Below, one piece after another: positions 7,569-17,400 of a stretch of DNA of 54,502 nt. Made by a program: the position numbers and the translations under genes. The DNA lies in the NCBI RefSeq assembly GCF_013166655.1, contig NZ_JABKCA010000031.1, positions 1 to 54,502 of the forward strand, in the 5' to 3' direction. Within the stretch, counting starts at the first letter, position 1; every line of letters starts with the position of its first letter. The notes under the pieces were generated by a model, which saw nothing but the letters and a program-made list of their open reading frames with translations, searched no databases and had not been told where the DNA came from. This DNA comes from Lentimicrobium sp. L6 (GTDB lineage Bacteria; Bacteroidota; Bacteroidia; Bacteroidales; UBA12170).

Positions 7569-8590
7569 CCAACAGATTTAAAAAAAAGCTTCCTCATATT
7601 GGAGGCTTTTTCCATATCTATTATCCATGCTTTTCGCTCAATGCTTAGACAATTAATTGGTGAAACACCTTGTTTTAGTTCTAGTTTCTCATATTGCTCA
7701 ATGGCCAATTCTATGATACTCGTAAATACGGCCAATACTTGTTTAAACTTTTTGAAATACCTAGGAGAGGAGCTTACTTTAAAAGCCAAGCCTAAAATTT
7801 GTTCTTCTTTCTCCTCTAAAACAAATCGGAGATCAATTATTTTTTGCGATTGATTCACATAGGTTCTAATTCCTTCTTTTTGATCATCATATAGGTCAAA
7901 CACATCATCCATCAATTGTCCAAAGCTACCCAATTGATAACCTAGTGATGAGAAATCCTTTGCACTAGACTCCTGCAAAAACAGGGTGTACATAAGACCA
8001 GAAAAACCACCTTTCCTATCGCTAATATCCAAAAGCTGTTCTTGGTTTAAGGATTGGTCTTTTTGATTTTTGCTTTCTAATTGAGCCAAGAATAAATCGT
8101 CAGCCGCTTGTAAGAAAGCCTTTTGATTTATGTCAGACTTTAAAATATTATTTAAGAAATGGACAGATAGTTTTTCAGAAGGAGATAAAGCACTGTTTTT
8201 ATCTGGGTGATGAAGTAGTGTTCTGATGTGGTCTAAATCGGTTTTGTTTTCAAAGAAATCATCAAAAATGGGAGCGCAGGAACTTAGATTGGCAAAAAGC
8301 CTTCTTTCTTCTTTGCTCATCTTTCTCCCCAAAATACTCGTGAGCAATTCACCAAAAAAATGATTGGCATGCATATATTGCTTGGTTCTATTGTAATAAC
8401 TGGAATGATAGAAATAGTTCTTTTTCAACTCCTCAGGAAAATCTAAATCCTTTGAATATTCTATCTTTAAATACAAATACAACTTCAAGTATATAATTGA
8501 AGCATTGCTATAAAGACTAATGGCTTTGGTATAGGAGCTTATTTTTGTCAAAGGAATAATTTTGGTGATAAAGATAGATATTATTCCCAT
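7553..8590 (-). CDS. Class I isoprenoid biosynthesis-like enzyme (putative)
   Basis: A 345-residue all-helical, apparently soluble protein. Two Asp-rich motifs resemble the metal-diphosphate motifs of trans-prenyl-transferase/terpene-synthase folds: FDDFFENK at about 110-117 and LMDDVFDLYDD at about 230-240, each inside a helix. Bacteroidota proteins of this size and pattern are usually labelled class 1 isoprenoid biosynthesis enzyme. The substrate is unknown. A good ribosome site (AGGAAG) precedes the chosen ATG. The extreme 3' end overlaps the heptamer repeat. The N-terminal ~45 residues are moderately hydrophobic. A pure structural homologue without activity is possible. Confidence 0.6.
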   Translation of the reverse strand: MGIISIFITKIIPLTKISSYTKAISLYSNASIIYLKLYLYLKIEYSKDLDFPEELKKNYFYHSSYYNRTKQYMHANHFFGELLTSILGRKMSKEERRLFANLSSCAPIFDDFFENKTDLDHIRTLLHHPDKNSALSPSEKLSVHFLNNILKSDINQKAFLQAADDLFLAQLESKNQKDQSLNQEQLLDISDRKGGFSGLMYTLFLQESSAKDFSSLGYQLGSFGQLMDDVFDLYDDQKEGIRTYVNQSQKIIDLRFVLEEKEEQILGLAFKVSSSPRYFKKFKQVLAVFTSIIELAIEQYEKLELKQGVSPINCLSIERKAWIIDMEKASNMRKLFFKSVGKLEA

Positions 8591-8660
8591 TAGATAATTC
8601 TTCCTGAAAAGCGGATTGGGAATTACCTAGAAAAATTTTCCTTAATTCTTTCCTTTTTAT

Positions 8661-8668
8661 TATATTTG
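8661..8668 (+). promoter_or_regulatory. -7 promoter element of the antiporter gene
   Basis: TATATTTG matches TAnnTTTG, 22 bases upstream of the ATG at 8691; a TTTC at 8637-8640 is 20 bases further upstream and could serve as a weak -33 element. Confidence 0.5.
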
Positions 8669-8690
8669 TTTCGCCTTATTAAAATATGCT

Positions 8691-9830
8691 ATGGATATTA
8701 TTCTACAAGTAATTTACGTCATTATCAGTTGTTTAGTCATTTGGCGTGCAAGTGACGGTTTTGAAGCAGCTGCTAGTTATTTAGGTCGTCATTTGTCGGA
8801 GGGGGTAAAAGGAGCCACTATTAATGCCATTGCTAGCTCTATGCCCGAATTGCTCACCACTTTTTTCTTTTTGTTTTATCTGGGAGATGAAAATGGTTTT
8901 AGTGGAGGAATAGGAACTACTGCCGGGAGTGCTATATTCAATGGTATGATTATACCTGCTGCTGTTATCTTTGTGGTTATCTTCTCAGGTGTTGCTAAAA
9001 ACATTGTGGTGATGCGTAAAGTTTTATTGAGAGATGGAATAGCATTGATTTTAGCAGAGATTATTTTAATAACCATGATTAGTGGTGATACTTTGCATTG
9101 GGGGCACGGTTTGATATTGATGGTAGTATATGTGATATATGCAGCCTATACTTTAGGCACCATGAAGAAAAAGGACAGAGATGCTGTTGAAGAATATCAT
9201 TTGGAGGTAGATAGAATGCCTGCTATTCGAAGCTTTTTTACTTTTAATCTAAAGTCTCTAGTGTTAAGTGATAGGAAAATTAATAAATCCAATGCTTGGT
9301 TTTTATTAGTTTTGTCTACTACTATTATTGCTGCAGCTTGTTTGTTATTGGTTTTTTCCATTGAACAAATGGGTCATACTATGGGAATTCCCATTATGTT
9401 TCTGGCTATTGTTTTGGCTTCTGCTGCTTCTAGTGTTCCCGATACAATTTTATCCATGCGTGATGCTAAAAAAGGGAATTACGACGATGCTGTAAGTAAT
9501 GCTTTGGGAAGTAATATTTTCGATATTAGCTTTGCACTGGGTTTACCATTGTTCCTTTATACTGTTATTTATAGTCCTATTCATATGTCCCATGAAATTA
9601 TCTTGCAAAGTGGTGAACTGAGGATGTTTTTGTTGATTCTAACGGTGATAGCTTTTGTTATCTATCTCTCTGGGAAAAAACTTGGTATTGGGAAAGCTAT
9701 AGCTTTAATAAGTATTTATGTGGTATTCCTACTTTATATTGTTGGACGTAGCGAAGGAGTGGAAATCACCAATCAAATTGCAGATTTCTTGTTAAAAATA
9801 GTAGACCTCATTTCCATTAAATGGTTTTAA
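8691..9830 (+). CDS. CaCA-family sodium/calcium exchanger-like membrane protein
   Basis: A 379-residue integral membrane protein with about ten predicted spans and two inverted alpha-repeats typical of the Ca2+/cation antiporter superfamily: repeat 1 around residues 40-60 (GATINAIASSMPELLTT) and repeat 2 around 240-285 (LASAASSVPDTILSM followed by VSNALGSNIFDISFALG). The Glu and Asp next to Pro in these repeats are the expected cation-binding residues; the second repeat has Asp (VPD) where many members have Glu. A hydrophilic loop at ~155-190 separates the halves. It probably exports Ca2+ or another cation in exchange for Na+ or H+. Transcribed alone. Confidence 0.88.
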   Translation: MDIILQVIYVIISCLVIWRASDGFEAAASYLGRHLSEGVKGATINAIASSMPELLTTFFFLFYLGDENGFSGGIGTTAGSAIFNGMIIPAAVIFVVIFSGVAKNIVVMRKVLLRDGIALILAEIILITMISGDTLHWGHGLILMVVYVIYAAYTLGTMKKKDRDAVEEYHLEVDRMPAIRSFFTFNLKSLVLSDRKINKSNAWFLLVLSTTIIAAACLLLVFSIEQMGHTMGIPIMFLAIVLASAASSVPDTILSMRDAKKGNYDDAVSNALGSNIFDISFALGLPLFLYTVIYSPIHMSHEIILQSGELRMFLLILTVIAFVIYLSGKKLGIGKAIALISIYVVFLLYIVGRSEGVEITNQIADFLLKIVDLISIKWF

Positions 9831-9900
9831 GTTTCGGTGGTTCATTACCAGATTGAAATCTTTCCTATCTTAGCTTTTTATTAGAAACAAAAATATAGCT

Positions 9901-10647
9901 ATGAAGAAAACTGCTACACTTTTATTATTATCATTATTTGCATCTATTGGATTATTTGCACAAACCTATGGTGAACTCACCGTCACGGCTACTACCAGTA
10001 ATGCCGGAGGAAATTACAACCCACGAAATGTTGTGGCCATTTGGGTAGAAAATGACAATGGGGAGTTTGTAAAAACCCTGATGGCTTATGCTCAAAACAG
10101 AAAGACTCACCTCAATACTTGGCAAGCCTCCACAGGTGCTGCCGGAAGTGAATATAATACCACAGATGCCATTACTGGCGCTACTCGAAATAGTCATGCC
10201 ACTCGTAGTTGTACTTGGAATGGCCTAGACTTTAATGGTGATTTAATGCCTGATGGAACTTATCATGTTTGGATGGAATTGACTGATAAAAACAATACTG
10301 GAAATTATTCGTCTTTTACTTTTACCAAAGGAATTGACCCAGATACACAAACCCCAGCAGATGTTCCAAGTTTTGCAGGTATCAGTATCCATTGGCAACC
10401 AAGTGGTACAGGTATTGCTGTAACTGATAAAGAAAATCTTTATAGCATCACTAATAATCCTGGGAATGGTATTTATACTATCAAAGGAGCTCAATTTGAT
10501 GAAATATTAATCACAACTATGGCAGGAAAATTAGTCTACCAAGGTCAAAATGCCAATATCGATTTAAGCAAAGAGAATAAAGGGATGTATTTATTGACCA
10601 TCAAGAATGATCGTCAAAAAACGGTAAAGAAATTAATTAAGAATTAA
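9901..10647 (+). CDS. Secreted DUF2271-like protein with T9SS sorting domain
   Basis: A 248-residue exported protein: signal peptide to about residue 20 (FASIGLFAQ), a domain of about 140 residues resembling DUF2271 (VVAIWVENDNGEFVKTL, then RKTHLNTWQ and GTYHVWMELTDKN), and a type A T9SS sorting domain at about 180-248. DUF2271 proteins are often encoded beside flavin- or haem-linked redox proteins, but none is adjacent here apart from the truncated globin on the opposite strand. The 3' end overlaps the globin gene by 11 bases, convergently. The function of DUF2271 is not known. Confidence 0.75.
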   Translation: MKKTATLLLLSLFASIGLFAQTYGELTVTATTSNAGGNYNPRNVVAIWVENDNGEFVKTLMAYAQNRKTHLNTWQASTGAAGSEYNTTDAITGATRNSHATRSCTWNGLDFNGDLMPDGTYHVWMELTDKNNTGNYSSFTFTKGIDPDTQTPADVPSFAGISIHWQPSGTGIAVTDKENLYSITNNPGNGIYTIKGAQFDEILITTMAGKLVYQGQNANIDLSKENKGMYLLTIKNDRQKTVKKLIKN

Positions 10648-11074
10648 TCATCCACAAACTAAACCTTTCGAGGTAATCCCAAAAAGATTGTAATAAATGA
10701 GCTGGCACATCTGTCAGCTCATTTAATGCTATCTGATAGCATTGTAGCCAAACTATTCTGGCATTCATATCAATAGTAAAAGGCAAATGTCTTTTGCGCA
10801 TCATGGGCTCACCACGACTTTCCTTATAATATTCCGGACCTCCCATTAATTGAATAAAGAAGTCGGCAGAATGCTTTTTGGCAGCTGCTATTGCTCTTTC
10901 ATGGGTTGGGAATATTTCTTTAATAGAACTCTCCACTAAGAGGTCGTAATGTCGGCTCACTAATGCTCTAAACTTCTCTTCGCCAAGATATTTCAAAAAC
11001 TCAGGATTTGGTAAAGTCACTCGTGGTGGATTGCCATCGAAATCGGTATTAATATTGAAGTGTGTTGTGTTCAT
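10637..11074 (-). CDS. Truncated haemoglobin
   Basis: A 145-residue single-domain 2-over-2 globin. Visible features are the proximal F8 His at residue 96 (MMRKRHLPF), the G8 Trp at 109 (ARIVWLQCY), a B10-like Tyr at 43 (SRHYDLL) and the GGPEYY segment typical of truncated globins. Trp G8 points to group II or III rather than group I. Such proteins bind O2, NO or related ligands and often serve nitrosative-stress detoxification. The gene converges on and overlaps the DUF2271 gene by 11 bases. The N-terminal 20 residues are an extension before helix A. Confidence 0.85.
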   Translation of the reverse strand: MNTTHFNINTDFDGNPPRVTLPNPEFLKYLGEEKFRALVSRHYDLLVESSIKEIFPTHERAIAAAKKHSADFFIQLMGGPEYYKESRGEPMMRKRHLPFTIDMNARIVWLQCYQIALNELTDVPAHLLQSFWDYLERFSLWMINS

Positions 11075-11162
11075 GCTACAAAATTACTGTATACTGGTTC
11101 AAAGCTTGGATATTATGAAATATTTATGAGTTCTATTCTTATGACAAAGGTTTCAATAAGTG

Positions 11163-11170
11163 TATTTTTG
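11163..11170 (+). promoter_or_regulatory. -7 promoter element of the DUF255 gene
   Basis: TATTTTTG (TAnnTTTG type) 28 bases upstream of the ATG at 11198. The -33 region is not convincing. Confidence 0.4.
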
Positions 11171-11197
11171 CTTTACAAATAAAAAAAATAATATCCC

Positions 11198-13213
11198 ATG
11201 TCAGATCAGCATAAGCACAGCAATAAACTCGTTAACGAAACCAGTCCATATTTACTTCAACATGCCCATAATCCAGTAAACTGGTATCCCTGGGGAGAGG
11301 AAGCTTTGGCCTTGGCTAAGGCAGAAAACAAACTTATTTTGGTGAGTATTGGGTATTCTGCTTGCCATTGGTGTCATGTAATGGAAAGAGAAAGCTTCGA
11401 AAATGTAGAGATAGCACAGTTGATGAATGAAAATTTTGTGTGTATCAAGGTGGATAGGGAGGAACGACCCGATGTGGACCAAGTTTATATGAATGCGGTA
11501 CATTTGATGAAAGGACAAGGGGGCTGGCCTCTCAATTGTTTTGCCATGCCCGATGGAAGACCTGTTTTTGGTGGAACTTATTTCCCTCCAAGCCAATGGC
11601 GTCAAACTCTTAAGTCGTTGCATAATTCTTATAAAGAGAATCCACAGAAGTTCGAAGACTATGCCAATCATTTATTGAACGGAATTGCCCAATCGGAAGT
11701 GATTCATGTGAAAAGTGATCATGACTTATTTGAGGAGGCTGATTTACATGAAATATACAAAAATACTGCTGCTACCTTTGACCATAAAGAAGGAGGTTTT
11801 GGTGGAGCTCCAAAATTCCCATTACCCATAGGACTCGAATTTGTATTAGCTTATGGTCAATACTACAAAAATACAGAGGCATTAGATTTTCTTCACCTTA
11901 CTCTTGACAAAATGGCCATGGGTGGAATTTACGATCAAATTGGAGGAGGATTTGCTCGATACTCAGTAGATAATATATGGCTGGCACCTCATTTCGAGAA
12001 AATGCTTTATGATAATGGGCAATTGATAAGTTTATATGCTAGAGCTTTTAAATTAGCACCCAAAGCACTTTACGAAAAAACCATTCGCCAGAGTTTGCAA
12101 TATATTTCTAGAGAAATGAGCCAAGAAGAGGGTGGATTCTATTCTGCTTTAGATGCCGATAGCGAAGGAGTGGAAGGTAAATTCTATGTATGGACTAAAT
12201 TAGAAATAGACCAAGTTCTTGGAAATAGTGCTGAAGTCTTCTGTGCAGCCTACGATATTAGTGAACAAGGTAACTGGGAAGGTCATAATATTCCCATGAG
12301 AATTGAGACTTATGAAAAACTAGCTCATCAATTTAATTTGGAGGAGTCTGAATTACAAGAAATTCTAACTAGGTCGATTGAGAAGTTATTAGAAGTACGA
12401 GCAGAACGAGTGAGGCCGGGATTAGACGATAAAATCCTCACTTCATGGAATGCTATTATGTTACAAGGTTTGATAGATGCCTATGTATCCTTATATGAAA
12501 CAAGTTATTTGATTATGGCTGAGAGGAATGCTAATTTTATTTGGGATAAACTGAGTGACAAGAAAGGTAAATTATACAGGACCTATAAAAATGGAGTGGC
12601 AAAAATTGATGCTTTTCTCGATGATTATTCTTTGCTCATCAAGGCTTATGTGAGTTTATACCAAGTGACTTTCAAAAAAGAATACCTAGATAGAAGCCAG
12701 TTATTGCTCAATAATTGTTATCATGAATTTCTTCATGCTGATTCTCAAATGTTCTTTTATACAGAGGAGGATAATAATTTAGTGGCGCGAAAAATGGAAA
12801 CGACAGATAATGTGATTCCTGCTGCCAATAGCATCATGGCTCAAAACCTCATGGATTTAGGTTTGATATTATCCGATCAAAGATATATCAGTCATGCACA
12901 GGTGATGCTTCAGAATGTGCAGTCGAGCTTGAAAAAAGGACAAGTTTATTATGCCAATTGGGATTTATTACTCATGCGTTTTCTTAGTCCAGCCAAAGAA
13001 GTGGTGATGATGGGAGAGAAGAGTCAGGAATGGATTATTGAAATCCAAAAATCCTATAGTTTTAATACTGTGTTTGCAGGTAGTAAAAAGGATGCTTATT
13101 TGCCTCTTATGGAAGGAAGATATCAAAAAGGCACATCTTTGATTTATGTTTGTGAGAATAAGTCTTGTAAATTACCAGTTTCTAGTGTTGAAGAAGCACT
13201 AGCATTAATGTAA
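11198..13213 (+). CDS. Thioredoxin-domain DUF255 protein (YyaL/SSP411 family)
   Basis: A 671-residue cytosolic protein. The first ~160 residues form the DUF255 thioredoxin-like domain with the hallmark [14 protein letters not shown] (CHWCH at 56-60) and [10 protein letters not shown]; the rest forms an alpha/alpha-toroid like N-acylglucosamine epimerases (for example [15 protein letters not shown] and [11 protein letters not shown]). Length and motif order match the widespread family that includes B. subtilis YyaL and mammalian spermatogenesis-associated protein 20. The biochemical role is not established. It has its own -7 element and is followed after 29 bases by a methyltransferase gene. 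Confidence 0.92.
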   Translation: MSDQHKHSNKLVNETSPYLLQHAHNPVNWYPWGEEALALAKAENKLILVSIGYSACHWCHVMERESFENVEIAQLMNENFVCIKVDREERPDVDQVYMNAVHLMKGQGGWPLNCFAMPDGRPVFGGTYFPPSQWRQTLKSLHNSYKENPQKFEDYANHLLNGIAQSEVIHVKSDHDLFEEADLHEIYKNTAATFDHKEGGFGGAPKFPLPIGLEFVLAYGQYYKNTEALDFLHLTLDKMAMGGIYDQIGGGFARYSVDNIWLAPHFEKMLYDNGQLISLYARAFKLAPKALYEKTIRQSLQYISREMSQEEGGFYSALDADSEGVEGKFYVWTKLEIDQVLGNSAEVFCAAYDISEQGNWEGHNIPMRIETYEKLAHQFNLEESELQEILTRSIEKLLEVRAERVRPGLDDKILTSWNAIMLQGLIDAYVSLYETSYLIMAERNANFIWDKLSDKKGKLYRTYKNGVAKIDAFLDDYSLLIKAYVSLYQVTFKKEYLDRSQLLLNNCYHEFLHADSQMFFYTEEDNNLVARKMETTDNVIPAANSIMAQNLMDLGLILSDQRYISHAQVMLQNVQSSLKKGQVYYANWDLLLMRFLSPAKEVVMMGEKSQEWIIEIQKSYSFNTVFAGSKKDAYLPLMEGRYQKGTSLIYVCENKSCKLPVSSVEEALALM

Positions 13214-13242
13214 AACTTCATTTGTTTAAGAATATTAGAATT

Positions 13243-13812
13243 ATGGCTGATTATGATAAATACTACGTGACTGAGAATTTGTTTGGTGAACCCTATGTTG
13301 AATTAATAAAGTTTTTTAAAGATTATCCAGTCAAAGGTAAGTTGATTGATATAGGTTGTGGTCAAGGTAGAGATGCCATTGCATTAGCAAAACTAGGATA
13401 CGAGGTTACAGGTCTTGATCAATCAAAGCTTGGAATTGATCAAATGAACAAAATATCTGAAAGAGAAAAATTGAAATTAGTAGGCATAGTAGATGATATC
13501 TACCAATTTGATCAGTTCCAAGATTTCAATATTATTCTGTTTGATTCCATGTTTCATTTTGAAAAAAGAGATAGAAAGCGTGAAACAGATCTGATTATTA
13601 AAGCGGCTTTAAAAATTGAAAAAGGAGGGGTCTTATGTATTTGTATTCAGGATACATGTTCTAAAGTTAAGATTCTAAAAGAGACTATTCAGAATTCAAA
13701 TATAGATTTTGAAATATTAAAGGATTCATCATTAATCTATAAATATGAAGATAAGGCATCGGGGCATAAATCAGAGACAAAATACCTGATGTATATTATT
13801 AGAAAAGTCTAA
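13243..13812 (+). CDS. Class I SAM-dependent methyltransferase
   Basis: About 189 residues from the ATG at 13243; an in-frame TTG at 13222 gives a poorer start. Motif I is clear (GKLIDIGCGQGRDAIALAK), followed by the acidic end of strand 2 (VTGLDQS) and a later DSMFHF segment. This Rossmann methyltransferase resembles TehB/UbiE-type small-molecule methyltransferases, but the substrate cannot be read from sequence. The gene is probably cotranscribed with the DUF255 gene. Confidence 0.85.
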   Translation: MADYDKYYVTENLFGEPYVELIKFFKDYPVKGKLIDIGCGQGRDAIALAKLGYEVTGLDQSKLGIDQMNKISEREKLKLVGIVDDIYQFDQFQDFNIILFDSMFHFEKRDRKRETDLIIKAALKIEKGGVLCICIQDTCSKVKILKETIQNSNIDFEILKDSSLIYKYEDKASGHKSETKYLMYIIRKV

Positions 13813-13857
13813 TGAATCTCATTAAGCTTGGTGTTTTTTCAGTAAAAAGGAATGAGC

Positions 13858-14361
13858 CTATTTTTTCAAGCCTTCCGCATAGAAAGTCAAAGGAAGTAAA
13901 CTACCAATACCTTCTAAAACCTGAATACGAGTATGGGGACTTCCGAGAATGATTCTCAATTTTGTACGATAAAGATTTTCGTATTCTGCCATGACTTGTC
14001 TACAGGATCCACAAGGACTCCCAGGGTCTTCTAAATGCACCACATCAGATTTTACGCCTACGGCAATCGCTTTCATTGGTACTCCAGGATAGTGCGCCGA
14101 AGCATAATACATGGCTACTCTCTCTGCACACAGACCACTTGGATAGGCCGCATTTTCTTGATTATTTCCACTAACAATTTCACCATTTTCTAATAGAACA
14201 GCAGCTCCAACATTAAACCTACTATAGGGAGCGTATGCGGTATCACAGGCTTCCCATGCTTTTTTAAGTAATTCTTGATCTTGCTGGTTTAGTTCTGAGA
14301 TATTTTCGAACTCTTCGATTTTTATATGTAGATCTATTGTTTTCATCTGTTGGTTTTTCAT
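13858..14361 (-). CDS. cdd: Cytidine deaminase
   Basis: A 167-residue homotetrameric-type cytidine deaminase that converts (deoxy)cytidine to (deoxy)uridine in pyrimidine salvage. The zinc-binding and catalytic signatures are present: CAE at residues 78-80 (SGLCAERVAMYY) and PCGSC at 116-120. Substrate-binding APYSRFNVGAA lies at 44-54. There are two possible starts (residues 1 and 6); the first is used here. Family length is about 130-165 aa, so this is complete. It stands alone between convergent and codirectional neighbours. Confidence 0.95.
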   Translation of the reverse strand: MKNQQMKTIDLHIKIEEFENISELNQQDQELLKKAWEACDTAYAPYSRFNVGAAVLLENGEIVSGNNQENAAYPSGLCAERVAMYYASAHYPGVPMKAIAVGVKSDVVHLEDPGSPCGSCRQVMAEYENLYRTKLRIILGSPHTRIQVLEGIGSLLPLTFYAEGLKK

Positions 14362-14443
14362 TCCTGAGCTTTGATAAGCCCTAGGAAAATTGAATTTACA
14401 AAGTAACGAAAGAATTTTTTAATTCTTCAAGTTTTTTTAAGGC

Positions 14444-17400
14444 CTATCTTTTGATGAGTTTGATAGTGTTAATGCGGTTTCCATTCACTAGTCTCATGAT
14501 GTATAAACCATCAGAGTTTTCATGTAAATCAACTTCTGAGATTCCAACTTCTAATACTTCTTCTTTTATGATATGGCCTTTTAAATCAATGATTTGCATA
14601 TGGGTTCGTTCTGAGAGTTCTATTTTGAAGTATCTAGAGCTTGGGTTTGGATAAGCGAAAATTGAAGAGGTCTCTGTATTCTCAATGCCATCAATAAATT
14701 CGAAAACTGCTTTAATATTGCGATTTGACCAAGCAGAGAAGTTATAATTATCATTTTCACTCACCAACTCACCATCCTCTTTCCAACCTACAAATGTGTA
14801 GTTGGTATTTGGCGTGGCACTAAGGGTGATGGAGCTACCATAATCATACGAACCAGCTCCTAATATAATTCCACCATATGCAGGAACTGCTAATGCTTCT
14901 ATGTTGAATTGTTGAACCTTGAAATGTGCCTTTAAGTTTCTGTCTGAGGTAACAGTGAAACTGAATTCTGGGTCTATAGATACCACATCACCATCCTCTG
15001 TCCATTTTAAAAAGTAATAAGTAGAAGAAGAGTTGGCAATAACAGTGGCTGTTTCTCCGTAAATAAAATTTCCGTCTCCTTCAACTTCACCACCATCATC
15101 GGTATTAGCTGAGGTAGAAATATGATATTCTGCAATGATGAAATTGGCTTGTAAAATCATGCTGTTGTTCACTGAAAATGTGTATGTAGCTTGATCACTA
15201 ATTACAATGCCATTATAGGTCCAGTTAAAGAATTCCCAGCCCGTATGGGGTGAGGCCAAGACAGTAGTTTCATCGCCAATATTAGCAAACCCACCACCGC
15301 TAGCAATACCTGCAATTGATGAACTCACAGTTGTTGAGATTTCAAAATCGTAAACACCAAAATGAGCTTCTAGATTTCTGTTTTGTTCCACAGGAAAAAC
15401 AAGGTGAGGATTACTTGATATCGATGTGCCGTTTTCTTGCCAACTGATAAAATAGTATCCTGGATTTGGAATGGCATACATGTGACAAGATTGTTCCGGA
15501 GTAAAGTTTCCATCTCCTTCAATTATGGCTGAACCATCTGGAATAGCATCGGCGGTAATGGTATAATAATCTTCAGAGAAATTGGCTACAAGATTTCTGT
15601 TCTTTGTAATTTCAAATTCATAAATGGCATTTGATGAAACAACTAAGCCATTTTCTGACCAATTTACAAATTCGTAATCGTTTATTCCTGAGGCTGTCAT
15701 GCTTACAATATCACCATAGTTATATTCTCCAGCACCAATTATATTTCCTCCTCCAGTAATGTTAGCCTCAGCAGTTACGGTAAACGAATTGCTCTGGAAA
15801 TAAGCTATTAATTCGGTATTTTGACCGACATAAAAAGTATAATTGGTATTGGTGGATACCTGCACTCCATTTACTCTCCATTCCATGAAAATATATTCTG
15901 GATGTGCAATTGCTGATACCGATACTGACTCTCCATATTGATAGATTCCTCCACCTTCTACATTTCCTCCGATACTAGGATTGGAAATAAGGTTAACTGT
16001 AAAGTCCTTTAAAGCATAATTAGCTTGTAGTATTAAGTCTTCTTCAACAACAAAGCTATAGGTTTCGTCAGAAGTAATTTCGGAGCCATTTTTTGTCCAA
16101 TTTATAAACTGATATCCTTCGTTTGCTTCAGTATGAATGGTGCAGGCTTCTCCTAGTAAATAACTTCCGTTCCCTTGGGTGTTCCCAGCTGTGCTGGGTG
16201 AAGAAAATGTTTCAATTTGAAAGTATTGATAAGGAGTGATATGAACTAGAAAGGCCACATTCCAAATTCCTTCATCACCTTCTAATTTCAAATTAAAGAT
16301 AACATCTTTTTCTGGGCAGTCCTGAGCAATTTCAAAGTTGAAATCATTAGATGACCAAGCTTGTGATCCTTCAGAGATGTTGCCAAATTCTTCAAAATCA
16401 TCGGTTATGGTAATGTGAGGATCGTTGGTAAAAAGTTGCCCAGAAACAGAGTGAACTGGACCATTTCCAATGTTACTAATATTAATAGGTAGTTCTATGG
16501 TTTCTCCAGGTTGGGCAACACCATTGTTGTCACCTGAACTTCCGCCTTCATTATCGTCATTTATTTCAAAGGAATCAAATGTTAATTGTGGAATGCCTGC
16601 ACCAGCTATAGGTAAAAAGAATGTGCTGGTCCAGCTTCCTTCATCAGCAGAAATACTTAATGTAAACATGACTGTTTTGTCTTCACAATCATTGGCAATT
16701 TCAAAATTATAAGCATAGTTGGATAATCCATATTCACCTACATTTAAATTGGGATAAGATTCGTTGGCATCTGTAATATTAATATCGGAATCTTCGCAAT
16801 TTAATACTGCAGAGATGTTATGAGCACTGGCATCGCCCATATTCTCAATTTCTATTTGTAATTCAATATTTTCTCCAGCAGAAGGAATACCATCACCATT
16901 ACCATTGGAGCTACCATTGTCATCATCATCAATAATATGGTCGTTAAATCCTATTGTAGGAAAGCCTTCTGTTGTATGAATGTGTACTATAAAGGTATCG
17001 GACCAATTACCTTCGTCAGATAGAATGTTTAAGTGAAATATGACATCCTTTTCAGGAGTTCCATAACCCACAGTAAAGTCAAAATCTAAATTGGACCAAT
17101 CCACTTCACCTACTGAAACAGTGCCGAAACTTTCTGTATCATCGGTAATGCTGATATCAGAATCGGAACAAGAAATAATTGCGGTTACGTTGTGAGCTAT
17201 GGCAGTACCAGTATTGATTAGGGCTAATGGAATTTCTATGTTTTCACCAGGTTCGGCTTTATGGTCGCCATCTCCAGAGCTGGAGCCTTCATCGTCATCA
17301 TCAATATTGAAACTTGAAAATTCTAGTTCAGGATTACCAGCTATGCTCACATGAATAGTGAAATTGGAAACCCAAACCCCTTCGTTGGAGCTGATGCTTA